From Periplaneta americana (taxonomy: Eukaryota > Arthropoda > Insecta > Blattodea > Blattidae): DNA of 64,000 bases. The notes below the pieces were generated by a model, which was not told the DNA's origin, searched no databases, and saw nothing but the letters and a program-made list of their open reading frames with translations. Shown piece after piece: positions 42,501-50,082 of this stretch (the stretch's first letter is position 1; each line of letters opens with the position of its first letter). The DNA is taken from the NCBI RefSeq assembly GCF_040183065.1, contig NC_091120.1, positions 21,332,208 to 21,396,207 on the forward strand, written 5' to 3'. A program made the translations under genes and the position numbers.

Positions 42501-45340
42501 ATTTGGTAGCCTGGGCGCAAACTTCTGTGTTTATGTTACGGTTATGTTTAATTTTCATTGTGAATGTGCTATTCAACCAATTTCCACGCTTGTCTTGAAG
42601 TTAGGCGCTCTAAAGCGTTCTACCCCTGCCCAACTTAAAGATACGCATGGAATGAGATCTCTGCGATTGGTTGAATAGCAATATACTTCTCTCGTCTGCC
42701 AGCAATGTTTACTTCTCCTGTCAGATATTATGGAACGAAGTATAGACAAGTATACATTCGATACCACCAGAAAAGTTAAAGTGAAGTTCTGACTAGTTCA
42801 AACTAGGTCTTTGTATTCGGCAGGTTAGACGGCCAATTGCTCGGTATTTATAAGGTATCTGATTTAGGTCGTTCATTTTTGTTTAGGCAGCCCAAATATC
42901 AGTCCAGACATGTGAGCGGTATTTAATGATTTCGCAGGCGGAATCAGGGATGTGTGTAACGTCCACTGACAGCGTCACATGAATGTTACGAATTTTAGTT
43001 TTCGTGTGATAATTTCATGTTAAAACATGTGCAGTCAATCAGGTACGTTAATTTTTTTTTTTCGGTTTTCCAAAGTTTCTTATAGTCGCGTTTTTCATTG
43101 GATAGTGTTTTATCGAGTCATTTGCTCTTCTCATATTATTTCTTGACACGTAAGTTATCTCCAGTCCCTCAAATTAACTTTGTTCTTTCATTCGGAATAA
43201 ATAGCGGACATAATAAGAAGGTACCTCTAAAGAACAGACAGCGTAGAGTTTTAACCAGTAGCGGCCCGCGGTTACAAAGGTTGGCAGTTCTGCATGAAAA
43301 ATAGTATATTTAGCAAACGCATGCTGTTTATTGCATCTAAATCGGATAACGCGTGTAATTACAGCCCCTTCTCGAAGTTGACTGTGCACTCGAAATTGTA
43401 CTCCGACCACCCGTGCGCTACACCTCTCCCACCTGGTACAACTAGTCACGTAGTGGAGTTGTGCCCCACATGCTTTTCTAGTTTTTTAAGTCAAATTAAC
43501 TAAATCCTTCACTCCGGTGTTTGTTCATGTATTTTCTCCTCCAAACAGGATACACGGATGGGGGAGAAAGTGTTTTCATGAAGCGCAGCAAAAAACCAAT
43601 CGTTTCCATTACACATTTCGGTATTAAAATGACTAGTAGGCTACAAGATTTCCTCGACTTTTTTCAGAGATTTCAATATTTAAATTTTTGTGTAGGACGT
43701 CCTAATTTTTTACGTTAACATGCAATTTCTCTTTTAATTTCGAAAAGGGCTGGTCGATTAGGTTTTCATTTTATTCATTTTTAATATAAAATATTTCCTT
43801 AGACACACTGACTAATCACATTACACCACCCACACACACTGGAACTGTAATGATATACAGTAGTCCAGAAGCCTATGTGTTCTAACGCAGATCATAAAGA
43901 CATGAGGGTGTTGACGGTTCTTTTGTATATTCATTCGGATAGAGCTGCTTCGGTTGCAGCTCTATTGCAGTCTTATGGGAGGGTGAAGAAAACCAGTTTT
44001 CTGCTGCCGACTACCCTACGTTGAGCTTCAGCAACTGCCGATCACAGATCCGAAAAGTACACTACAGCTAAAATTCTCGAACAGTTCAAGGTTCCTACAG
44101 ACAGTAAAATCTCGAATCGAAGGAGAATGAATTGGAAAAATAAATGAAACAATGAACTAGATTACATGAAAGCACGTTTTATATTTTTAATTTTTTCAGA
44201 TCCATTTAAATGGCGGTTCTGCAGCTCTGCAGTTCTTATTGTAGAGCCGCCTCTGGTTTTAACACAATTTATTCATTCATTTAAAGATATTTTGAGTATG
44301 TCACTTCTAGCGACACTACCATGAGAACATCACAACCTGGGTAGATCATGAAAAACGTTGGATTCAGGCTATAACATACCAAATGGTCTACAACATACGA
44401 AATCAATGACAACCCGCATGGAGCTGGACCATGTCGACGTATACTGCTTGCTGGAATATCTTATATTAAATTCTTCTGTCGTTATCTTTCACTTTTGCTG
44501 ACAGTCTGGGTGGCGCAGTCGATAGAGTGCTGGCCTTCTGTGCCGAGGTTGCGGGTTCGATCCCGGCCCAGGTCGATGGCTTTTAAGTATACTTAAATGC
44601 GACTGGCTCACGTCAGTAGATTTACTGGCATGTAAAAGAACTCCTGCGGAACAAAATTCCGGCACGCTCGTCTATGTGATGAAAAATAAAAATAAATACT
44701 GCAACTACCAGTGTTTTCTGGTGGTTTTTCAAGTTAATTTGGGGCATACAAATTTTCAAGTCTGTATTGCTGATATGGGATTTTAGCGGTTTTTTAACTC
44801 TCACGGGTGCAAAATAATATTTATTTATTTTATTGGGTTATTTTATGACGCTGTATCAACGTCTCAGGTTATTTAGCGTCTGAATGAAATGAAGGTGATA
44901 ATGCCGGTGAAATGAGTCCTGGGTCCAGCACCGAAAGTTACCCAGCATTTGCTCGTATTGGGTTGAGGGAAACCCCCAGAAGAAACCTCAACCGAGTAAC
45001 TTGCCCCGAGCGGGATTCGAATCCGGGCCACCAGGTTTCGCAGCCAGACGCGCTGACCGTTACTCCGCAAGTGTGGAAGCAAAATAATATCATTTTACAT
45101 GTATTTATACTGTAAATTCAGTGACTTAGCCTACGTGTCGTTTTATAGCGTTTTCAAGAATCAAGTTGGCAACATTGACAACTATACTTTAAAGTCAGTT
45201 AGTCGTAATTAAGTAGTAAGTTCCTTAAGTGATTTCTCATATTTACCTGGATACTGACCACCAACAGCAAGAATGGACCAGCAGAATATTATAACAATCC
45301 TCTGTAGTTTAAATGGCGGCATTATAATATAGAAGATTAT
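24954..45340 (-). CDS. Two-Ig, kinase-less FGF-receptor-like membrane protein (FGFRL1/nou-darake type), six exons
   Basis: Coding exons 45247-45322, 37874-38028, 35879-36095, 29503-29690, 29058-29229 and 24954-25249 join in frame at every junction (GT-AG; phases 1,0,1,0,1) to give 367 aa. Residues 1-22 are a signal peptide (hydrophobic IVIIFCWSILAV). Ig domain 1 uses Cys53 and Cys126. Ig domain 2 uses Cys178 and Cys246 (QDNGYYICVA). The transmembrane helix is 281-302 (LPLLFLIPAALALVPVMVWV), then basic WKKRCRR and a ~65-residue tail ending CKRHCHHCKHHA. The Ig1-Ig2 linker and Ig2 resemble FGFR D2-D3 (YEVEIIEMKGSPPEFLED; GAYLTIL). No kinase follows. FGFRL1 and planarian nou-darake are FGFR relatives with a short tail that modulate FGF signalling at the cell surface; FGFRL1 also has a His-rich tail. 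The identity is inferred; another Ig receptor is possible. Confidence 0.72.
25294..27011 (+). mobile_element. 5'-truncated LINE with RNase H domain, 14-bp target duplication
   Basis: AAAACAATACCATT flanks both ends (25280-25293, 27012-27025). The copy starts in the reverse transcriptase (IYINDLP ... TALFADDIVLW near 25370). It continues through the thumb/linker (YLGVIFDSKLTWSNHLKYIS) to an RNase H domain (LYTDGSLIS, GEIIAISECL, LSDSKAAILSI, QWIPSHCGILGNENADALAK) and a CCHC-like end (CPLCNSNQEMDSQHLKIC). A frameshift near 26215 separates the RT-side frame from RNase H, and there is an early stop near 25470. RNase H suggests the I/R1/LOA group. It lies antisense in receptor intron 5. Confidence 0.93.
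27160..28255 (+). mobile_element. Tc1-like transposon, 3'-truncated
   Basis: Starts CACTGGTCAAAACAATTAGG after TA, a Tc1-type end. The open frame 27613-27915 has a helix-turn-helix (EGHSLRQVAREFAVPPSVVS). In broken frames follow FAENYADWNLNQWQSVLFSD (catalytic-region start SDES) and GRVRVW. The element stops near a Helitron boundary, so no right end is seen. Confidence 0.75.
27613..27915 (+). pseudogene. Tc1-like transposase N-terminal fragment
   Basis: 100 codons with helix-turn-helix and the second DNA-binding segment (TDTYIVTSTLRQCTKTERDL). The frame then closes, with later transposase motifs in other frames. Confidence 0.75.
28283..28985 (-). mobile_element. Non-autonomous Helitron
   Basis: On the minus strand it ends GTGCAGCGGAGCGCACGGGT followed by ACAGCTAG: a 3' hairpin (GTGC...GCAC) close to a terminal CTAG, then T. 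The 5' part (ACTAATAATAAATCTGTAGC) matches the Helitron at 47927. The initial TC is altered here. No Rep/helicase is present. Confidence 0.75.
29058..29229 (-). CDS. FGFR-like receptor exon 5 (second half of Ig domain 2)
   Basis: TTTTCTAG acceptor, GTAAGA donor. It encodes SKLILPRSSQQDNGYYICVA and GAYLTIL, the D-x-G-x-Y-x-C strand F motif of Ig folds and the FGFR-like last strand. Confidence 0.9.
29503..29690 (-). CDS. FGFR-like receptor exon 4 (linker and first half of Ig domain 2)
   Basis: TTTCAG acceptor, GTGAGT donor. It encodes MKGSPPEFLEDQPSNVTVHT, GESAVFQCRVHS and PPKFFWLRR, i.e. the B-strand Cys and C-strand Trp of an I-set Ig domain. Intron 4 to the next exon is only 273 bp. Confidence 0.9.
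29999..30504. repeat. Minisatellite, 60-bp unit, 8 copies plus a partial, each with a 9-bp hairpin
   Basis: Units of 60 bp (one of 58) share CACATGATGWAAAAAGCGGG and then ATCGGGGCT-GCA-AGCCCCGAT, a perfect stem of nine pairs with a 3-nt loop, then GATGATCCGACGTGTAG. Later units carry changes in the stem. All minus-strand frames stay open only because the period is a multiple of three. Confidence 0.95.
30900..31869 (-). pseudogene. Merlin-type transposase, two frameshifts
   Basis: Three overlapping pieces in different frames. The N-terminal part has CVSCKSSDSVNWQRR and CLKCKKCKQETSI (zinc-ribbon pairs), then HNTWFENTKITIRQ. The core has VELDETHVYTRKYKRGRL (first Asp) and NVWVFGGIDRETKESF. The last piece has IMTDGWKSYSDLKDEGY (second Asp) and HTQKVERMWKTLKSVLK (Glu). 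So all three residues of the DDE triad are visible. Frames change near 31700 and near 31270. Confidence 0.85.
32815..33064 (-). mobile_element. SINE group A with 12-bp target duplication
   Basis: TAGTAAAATTAT flanks it (32803-32814, 33065-33076). The minus-strand head is GGAGTAACGGTTAGCGCG (A-box region) and GGGTTCGATTCCCGATC (B box). The tail is complementary to GGTTATTTTACGACGC. Confidence 0.92.
33503..34043. mobile_element. TIR element, CAGRRCGGATGGTAACYTCT ends
   Basis: The left end and the complement of the right end share CGGATGGTAAC-TCTGCACCAAAAT over about 35 bp; the element is 541 bp. No target duplication was found and no protein recognised. Confidence 0.7.
34505..35478 (+). mobile_element. 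hAT deletion derivative with BED-like finger exon, 8-bp target duplication
   Basis: CTGTAAAG at 34497-34504 and 35479-35486. Left end CAGAGATGGGCAT and the right end complement CATACATGGGCACAATT share ATGGGCA and a subterminal GCCTCAC. It encodes VRKRLFHDKWEEEFFCCLEG and, in a shifted frame, GINTFNIQRHYSLCHKEHAE with a GTAAGA donor. A second exon (about 35089-35200) reads RERANLLSNLEKRQKIQENK. These match the N-terminal zinc finger and linker of GTF2IRD2/ZBED-like hAT transposases; the catalytic domain is gone. Confidence 0.85.
35879..36095 (-). CDS. FGFR-like receptor exon 3 (second half of Ig domain 1)
   Basis: AATTTCAG acceptor, GTAAGC donor, 72 codons plus one base. It carries CSATLVINITSEGSSGLYRC and then FKVTQTYEVEII. 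Three extra cysteines (CGLGYHLTSC, CGNRTNPC) before the F strand are unusual for FGFR-type domains. Confidence 0.88.
36507..36558. repeat. Poly(T) tract of 52 bases
   Basis: Uninterrupted T run in receptor intron 2; on the minus strand poly(A). Length may be uncertain because of sequencing. Confidence 0.9.
36735..37594 (+). mobile_element. RTE-like LINE 3' fragment with TGAA tail, split by a SINE
   Basis: The frame is broken, but VKRRIAMAKD, LEKELSKRSVKCFVWSV and then VKWTERLRNEAVLERVGEER with GRRNWLGHWLRRNCLLKEAL form the C-terminal tail common in RTE-like non-LTR elements. It ends in (TGAA)n at 37560-37594, a typical microsatellite tail. A group B SINE splits it at about 36908-37157. Confidence 0.8.
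36908..37157 (-). mobile_element. SINE group B inside a LINE fragment
   Basis: The minus-strand head GCCACCGGCGTAGCTCAGTC is followed by GGGTTCGATCCC (B box). The tail is complementary to GTTATTTAAGGACGCTGCAT. The flanking LINE sequence continues on both sides. Confidence 0.85.
37874..38028 (-). CDS. FGFR-like receptor exon 2 (first half of Ig domain 1)
   Basis: CTATTAAG acceptor, GTAATG donor. It encodes WLHQPHVTSPPPIHIMQPAG, KEIQLPCWNK and HDVVWHYK: an N-terminal proline-rich strand, B-strand Cys53 and a C-strand Trp. It begins two bases into a codon, completed to Asp by exon 1. Confidence 0.85.
38241..38360 (-). repeat. Dispersed 120-bp repeat, copy 2
   Basis: The complement matches 8415-8540, including the CTAAACAACAAC-type end. 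It lies in receptor intron 1. Confidence 0.7.
38518..38610 (+). mobile_element. tRNA-headed SINE (group D) head
   Basis: CGGCATAGCTCAGTTGGAAA (A box) and GGGTTCGATTCCCGG (B box) with tRNA-like spacing, followed by GAATTTTTCTC as in the other group D copies. The absence of a paired acceptor stem and the shared 3' sequence argue against a tRNA gene. Confidence 0.7.
39484..39527 (+). ncRNA. Candidate type I hammerhead ribozyme motif, copy 3
   Basis: Reads GGCT, CTGAGGA, T, GGTGT..GCACC stem, GAAA, CAGCTGTA, AGCC. Stem I is perfect, CUGAGGA and GAAA are intact, and stem III is a palindromic ACAGCTGT with GUA as the cleavage triplet. The extra U before stem II is non-canonical. Best preserved of the three. 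Confidence 0.45.
39531..39640 (-). mobile_element. SINE group C fragment inserted in foldback element
   Basis: TTTATTTAACGACGCTCGCA through AGGAGTTCTTTTACATGCC matches the 3' part of the 44507 copy in complement. CACATG stands on both sides. Confidence 0.7.
39691..41955. other. Receptor intron 1: stretch without recognised gene
   Basis: Apart from the SINE head at 40725 nothing was identified. Open frames here (e.g. minus 41467-41730) show no recognisable domain. Confidence 0.4.
40725..40815 (+). mobile_element. tRNA-headed SINE (group D) head
   Basis: GTGTGGCTTAGTGGATAGAG (A box) and GGGTTCAAATCC (B box), followed by GTGCCGGAAAGAATTTTTCT, matching the group D continuation. CACTCATAATGAGTGCATCT upstream (about 40582) may belong to the same or another repeat. 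Confidence 0.65.
41956..42085 (+). mobile_element. SINE group B, 5' part
   Basis: GCCACCGGCGTAGCTCAGTC, GGCTGAGGCG and CGGGTTCGATTCCCA, then GATTACCTGGTTAGG and TTTTTTCCGAG. It then loses similarity to the full-length copies. Confidence 0.8.
42171..42307. repeat. Long hairpin palindrome (137 bp)
   Basis: GTGAATGATGGTATGACTTC, then TTGATTTTACCGTAACG, is mirrored by CGTTACGGTAAAATTAAGAA and GTCATACCATCATTCAC. Arms are about 45 bp with few mismatches. Related stretches (TATGTTTAATTTTCATTGTG) recur at 42238 and 42538, so it is part of a larger foldback cluster to 42680. Confidence 0.8.
42566..42680. repeat. Short inverted repeat (TGCTATTCAACCAAT ends)
   Basis: TGCTATTCAACCAAT at about 42567 and ATTGGTTGAATAGCA at about 42666-42680; a ~115-bp hairpin-ended unit. 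Confidence 0.6.
43256..44255. mobile_element. hAT-type non-autonomous element, 1.0 kb, 8-bp target duplication
   Basis: GTTTTAAC at 43248-43255 and 44256-44263. Ends CAGTAGCGGCCC / GAGCCGCCTCTG are inverted with differences. No transposase fragment was recognised inside; open frames there lack known domains. Confidence 0.75.
44507..44690 (+). mobile_element. SINE group C
   Basis: GTGGCGCAGTCGATAGAGTG (A box) and GCGGGTTCGATCCCGGC (B box). The body TTAAATGCGACTGGCTCACG and AAAAGAACTCCTGCGG matches the complement of the copies at 21156 and 39531. The 3' end is an AAATAAAAATAAAT tail. No target duplication found. Confidence 0.82.
44821..45078 (-). mobile_element. SINE group A, full length, 12-bp target duplication
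   Basis: GCAAAATAATAT at 44809-44820 and 45079-45090. The minus-strand head is GGAGTAACGGTCAGCGCG and GGATTCGAATCCCG, then CAAGTTACTCGGTTGAGG, body, and the tail complement of GGTTATTTTATGACGCTGTA. It lies 170 bp from receptor exon 1. Confidence 0.93.
45247..45340 (-). CDS. FGFR-like receptor exon 1 (start codon and signal peptide)
   Basis: ATG at 45322; coding to 45247, then a GTAAAT donor. The peptide MPPFKLQRIVIIFCWSILAV continues GGQYP, a classic signal sequence with cleavage likely after Gly/Ala-rich VGG. A TTTTTTGCAG acceptor precedes the exon at 45341, so a 5' untranslated exon lies further upstream. The one-base overhang fits exon 2 exactly. Confidence 0.8.
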
Positions 45341-46222
45341 CTGCAAAAAAGAATCACATCAATAGGCCTATTAAATAAATTACATTTTTAAATAAATACT
45401 ATTTACATAGTTAAAAACTGGGAAACTAGCGATCAGATACGTCTGATGGTTTTGGAAGTGAAAATCGTTGAATTTATAGGCTAAGAGATTTTTATAGAGA
45501 TGAAGTTAAAAATGAAAAGATACATCCACACGGTTCAACTTTTCTTTAAAATTTTACGCATTCAAGAGTGAACGAAACGCATTCAATTGTGCATGCCTTT
45601 TCCACTAAAAATGAGAATGCATGCAGCAATTGAAAGCTACCCATCCCCGGTGGGCATCTTGTGCGTTATTTCGTTCAACAGCAGCATGTAGCGAGCAGCT
45701 GATTGGTTTAGGTGGCCGTGAATAAACTGCAAATTGTTTTGTTTGGTGATGGTGAACATTTAAGCTGAAAATGGCGGCACGTATGATTTAGCTTTATTGA
45801 AGATTATATAGTAGCTAAATACGGATCCCTGAACACTACTTAATTTTTTTTTGCACAATATCTAACTGAATTCCTCTTTAAGAATGCAATACGTTTTCCA
45901 TATTTAGTAATATCAATGTTATCATTTACCATTAAACAAGATCTTAACATAGAATATTGTGCCCATATCGTAGATTTTTATTCCTTCGCTCTTTCCGTGA
46001 ATTACATCAACAAGACATTTTCTGAATACATTTGTACATTCTTCAATAAACACCATTCTTTAAAACGAATGTATGCACCTTCATATAATCTTCTGAACTT
46101 TTTCTGCAGTAAACCAGAAATTGCCTCGCTAGCAACATACATTATTCCTTTTGGCTCTTCAAAACTATCCATTTTGCATTGCACATACACATCCTAACAA
46201 TACAATCAATATAAACAGAAGA
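45341..46222. other. Upstream of receptor exon 1: no recognised gene
   Basis: No gene recognised. A GCATGC-containing stretch near 45590-45650 has no clear repeat structure. Confidence 0.4.
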
Positions 46223-46634
46223 GGGGCAGCACTGCTACTTACAGACTTGTTACTAAATCTACGTATTACTCTGTAAAAAGATTTATTAAATCTACATACT
46301 TAGACTTCAACAAACAAAATTTGATAACACAATCTCAAGGGAAAAAATGGAACTCTCTGCATCATAATCCACAGTTAATTCCCGATTTGCCACGAAAATC
46401 GTCTGTAGCTGCATTTAAATTGGCAACAGGTCATGACTGTTTGGCCAAGCACTTGCATAGAATTGGAATATATCAGTCCCCTAACTGCCCATTGTGCAAT
46501 TCAAATCAAGAAATAGATTCGGAACACCTCAAAATCTGTGCTTCAGTGGCTGACCATGACAATATCTTTGAAAAATATTGGCGTGCAAGAAATGACTTTA
46601 TCGTCAAACGCCTGGCATTAGAAAACAACAACAT
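46223..46634 (+). mobile_element. 5'-truncated LINE, same family as 25294-27011, 15-bp target duplication
   Basis: AATATAAACAGAAGA (46208-46222) and AATATAAACAAAAGA (46635-46649), one mismatch. It encodes the end of RNase H and the CCHC-like tail (CPLCNSNQEIDSEHLKIC). This copy keeps the final ARNDFIVKRLALENNN reading that copy 1 has lost by a frameshift. Confidence 0.92.
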
Positions 46635-46649
46635 AATATAAACAAAAGA

Positions 46650-47071
46650 ACGTTGCTATGACATTTCCTTTGCATCAGTGCATATGCCCTTAATATAAAT
46701 AGTGCCAGCAAACTTCAATAAAGAGAAATAATATAAAATATGATAATTTAGCCGTGGCCTTGGAAAAAATACTATATACACCATATACACCACGGAATCG
46801 AGATACATTTTCCTCTCAGTACATTTGTAGCCCTCGGGCTCCAATTATGTATCTCGCGGAAAAATCATGCGTTTTGAACCGTTTTTTGTTTTTGTTTCTA
46901 ATTAAGTCTAATTTCTAATTTATTCACAATTTAAATTTGAAATTATACATATGAATTGATACCCGAAATAAGCATATACTCGTGCTCGGGTACAGTGCAG
47001 TAGTCTACATAAATTTTACAGAGATCAATAATAATGTTGATAATATAAATAATAGTAACAATAATAATAAC

Positions 47072-47105
<34 letters not shown>

Positions 47106-47152
47106 TAATAACCGTGACGGAGATGATACAAAGATAGTAATACAAATTAATT

Positions 47153-47217
<65 letters not shown>

Positions 47218-47926
47218 CAAAATTATTTGCAATAATAAAATAAATACTAAGACAGATAAAATAAAATATAAAACCACTTAGCAAGAGTTAACACAATTTA
47301 AATAGGCTAAGCATATAATAGCCAGGAAAAAAATGACGAACTAGAAAATCAACAGTAAAGTTCGTTGTAACGCCGTATTGACATTCTATTCAATAAGTTT
47401 TATTTTAGGTTATTTGTTTCAACGAAATAATAAGATAAGTAGATAACACACTCACCAGTAGCTCAGACAAAAGAAGAGTTACAAGCAACTCAGCAAATAA
47501 TACATCCGAGACAAAACTGTGCGACAAATAACCTATGTAAAACCAGCCGCAAAGATACCGCAACTTTACATAGCAAACATTACAAATCTGTGTGATGCAC
47601 TCCTAACACCATGTGTAACAGGCACGAATGGCGCTGCACTGAAACCTTAGCGTATGACAGTCTCACTAGACGACAGTACCGGTACCTCCTTATCTCCACT
47701 ATGTTTACAAATAAATGCTTTGTAGCAGAGATTATAAAAAAACACGGCAGTGCAGGTGTGCAGCAACTGATTCATAAACGGCGCTGAACTCCGATAAGTT
47801 AATTTAACCCCTAGCCACAGACCAGAGCACTGTGGTGGTTTACTGGTTTACAAGCTCAAGGAAACTGTGAGTGTAAGTTGGTTTCAGCATACAGTATGAA
47901 CCAAGGGTGTGCTGGCTCACAATAAA
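46650..47926. other. Stretch with AAT microsatellites, no recognised gene
   Basis: (AAT)n tracts at about 47069-47107 and 47156-47213. No other feature recognised. Confidence 0.5.
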
Positions 47927-49384
47927 TCTATACTAATAATAAATCTGTAGCCGAAATTTTTCTGGTAATTTTCGATTTTCCAAAAATAATTGGGCCTAAC
48001 ATATATAATTAACCACCCTGAAACCGAAAATCGCTTTTTTGAAATTTTTGTTTGTATGTCTGTCTGTCTGTCTGTTTGTTACCTTTTCACGCGATAATGG
48101 CTGAACCGATTTCGATGAAAATTGGAATATAAATTAAGTTCGTTGTAACTTAGATTACAGGCTATATGGCATTCAAAATACGTTACCGGTATTTAAAAGG
48201 GGGGTTATAAGGAGGCCTGAATTAAATAAATCGAAATAACTCGCTTATTATTGATTTTTGTGAAATATGTTACATAACAAAAGTTTCTTTAAAAATGATT
48301 TCTGATAAGTTTTATTCTCTGAAAAATGTTGATAGGACTGATATTTAATGAGATAAATGAGTTTTAAAATTAAAATAACTACCATCTAAGGCGGTGTATT
48401 GAAATAAAAAATAAATGACTTCGTCTATAAGGGGCCTTGGACACAACAATCGAAAGCTATGAAACATAGCCTACAGACATTGTTTCTGTGTTTGTATGAA
48501 GTAATATATCGGAAGCTAAATTAATCGATTTGTATAATTAATTATTTCATCATTGGAAAGTGTAGTTTCTCTGGATGGACATAATGCTATAATGTTATTA
48601 CAGTAACTTTTGAGTGAATTGAGGACAGGTAAGATTAAAATAGCTTCTTACGCACAGAAAACTTGATAGGTTATTCTGTATATTCATTTCCTGTATTTCT
48701 TGTAATAATGTTTATGAACATATTCATTTTTATCTCAGAGAATTAACGAACAACGAGAGTGTATTGATTTAGTATGCAGTAATAGTACGTTAGCTTAGCA
48801 ATCCATTATTTTATAATTCAAATTTTAACTATGCTCAATTGAATCGTGTTAAAATACATAAAATACATATGCAATAAATGCAATGCAAAAAAATTGGGTA
48901 ATGAGCCAAGCAGATTATGTTGCGCTGTTGTAAAAGTTGTTCCTCCTGAGATTCAAGAGCTCCCACAACAAATTAAAAACTTTCTAATTCGAGTACATCC
49001 GTTATCAACACACTTTTTACATAATATAATATAATATAATATAATATAATATAATATAATATAATATAATATAATATAATATAATATTAATTAATAAATC
49101 TGTAGCCAAAATTTTTCTGTTAATTTTCGCTTTTCCAAAAATAATTGGTAATAACAATTAAGAAACATGTTAAAGGAATTGTCATTGAACCAAATGAGTG
49201 TCTCTGGATCAAAATGATCGCATTTTAATATTTTAAATACAATTTAAATTAAGTACGTAACATATTAAACGATTTATCCTTCTATCAAACACGAATGTTC
49301 CCTGGATCAAATGTCCTATTTTAATTATGTAATTACTTTATATTTATTTCTAACGGGTGCAGCGGAGCGCACGGGTACGGCTAG
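47927..49384 (+). mobile_element. Helitron-derived block (two non-autonomous units)
   Basis: Starts A|TCTATACTAATAATAAATC and ends GCGGAGCGCACGGGTACGG-CTAG|T, the TC...CTRR ends and A/T target of Helitrons, with a GTGC...GCAC hairpin just before the end. A second 5' start (AATAAATCTGTAGCCAAAAT) occurs at about 49095 after an (ATAAT)n tract, so two related units lie head-to-tail or nested. No Rep/helicase coding. Confidence 0.78.
49020..49088. repeat. (ATAAT)n microsatellite
   Basis: About 14 units of ATAAT at the junction between the two Helitron units. Confidence 0.9.
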
Positions 49385-49585
49385 TAAATTAAATATAAAA
49401 ATAAAAAAAGCGGTCAGCAGACAGACACGGAGTAGGGAAGAGGGAAAACAATGGTTACTTTACTGTACAATAATACAATACTCAAAATTGTTTTCTTTTT
49501 AAATAGGTTCCAAACTGTCATTTCGTTCACTTCAGCTGCGGGACGAACTCGTGTGTTAGTAGCGAGGCGACGATTTCTCAACCGG

Positions 49586-49616
<31 letters not shown>

Positions 49617-49619
<3 letters not shown>

Positions 49620-49873
49620 TTGGTTATTTAACGACGCTGTATCAACGACGAGGTTATTCAGCGTCGATAAGATTGATGATAGCGAGATGGTATTTGGCGA
49701 GATGAGGCCGAGGATTCGCCATAAATTACCTGGTAGCCACCTTACGGTTGGGGAAAACCTCGGAAAAAACCCAATCAGGTAATCAGTCCAAGCGGGGATC
49801 GAACCCGCGCCCGAGCGCAACTTCAGACCGGCAGGCAAACGCCTTAACCGACTGAGCCACGCCGGTGGCTCAA
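49617..49873 (-). mobile_element. SINE group B with (AT)n tail
   Basis: The minus-strand head GCCACCGGCGTGGCTCAGTC, GGTTAAGGCG, CGGGTTCGATCCCCGC is followed by the shared body. The 3' tail is complementary to GGTTATTTAACGACGCTGTA and abuts (AT)n at 49588-49616. Confidence 0.9.
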
Positions 49874-50082
49874 CCAGAATAACACAAATGGGACAGTGTC
49901 CCATTATTTCATATATTAGCCGATAATTTTAATAGTCATTAATATGGACAAGCGGGAGACTGTAAGCATACGTATTTCACAAGTGGCAATGTCATTCATT
50001 ACGCTAAAGCCTCTTTCAGCTTTCACGCTGCTAACATGGTGATAGATTTCGCATTTTTTTTTTTTTACTTTGGCCATTCATT

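Noticed and set aside
43294-43718. Open frames inside the hAT-type element
   Set aside because: No similarity to hAT or any known protein could be recognised; likely chance.
44513-44580. Possible tRNA gene with good B box
   Set aside because: It continues into a body shared with other group C SINE copies, so it is a SINE head.
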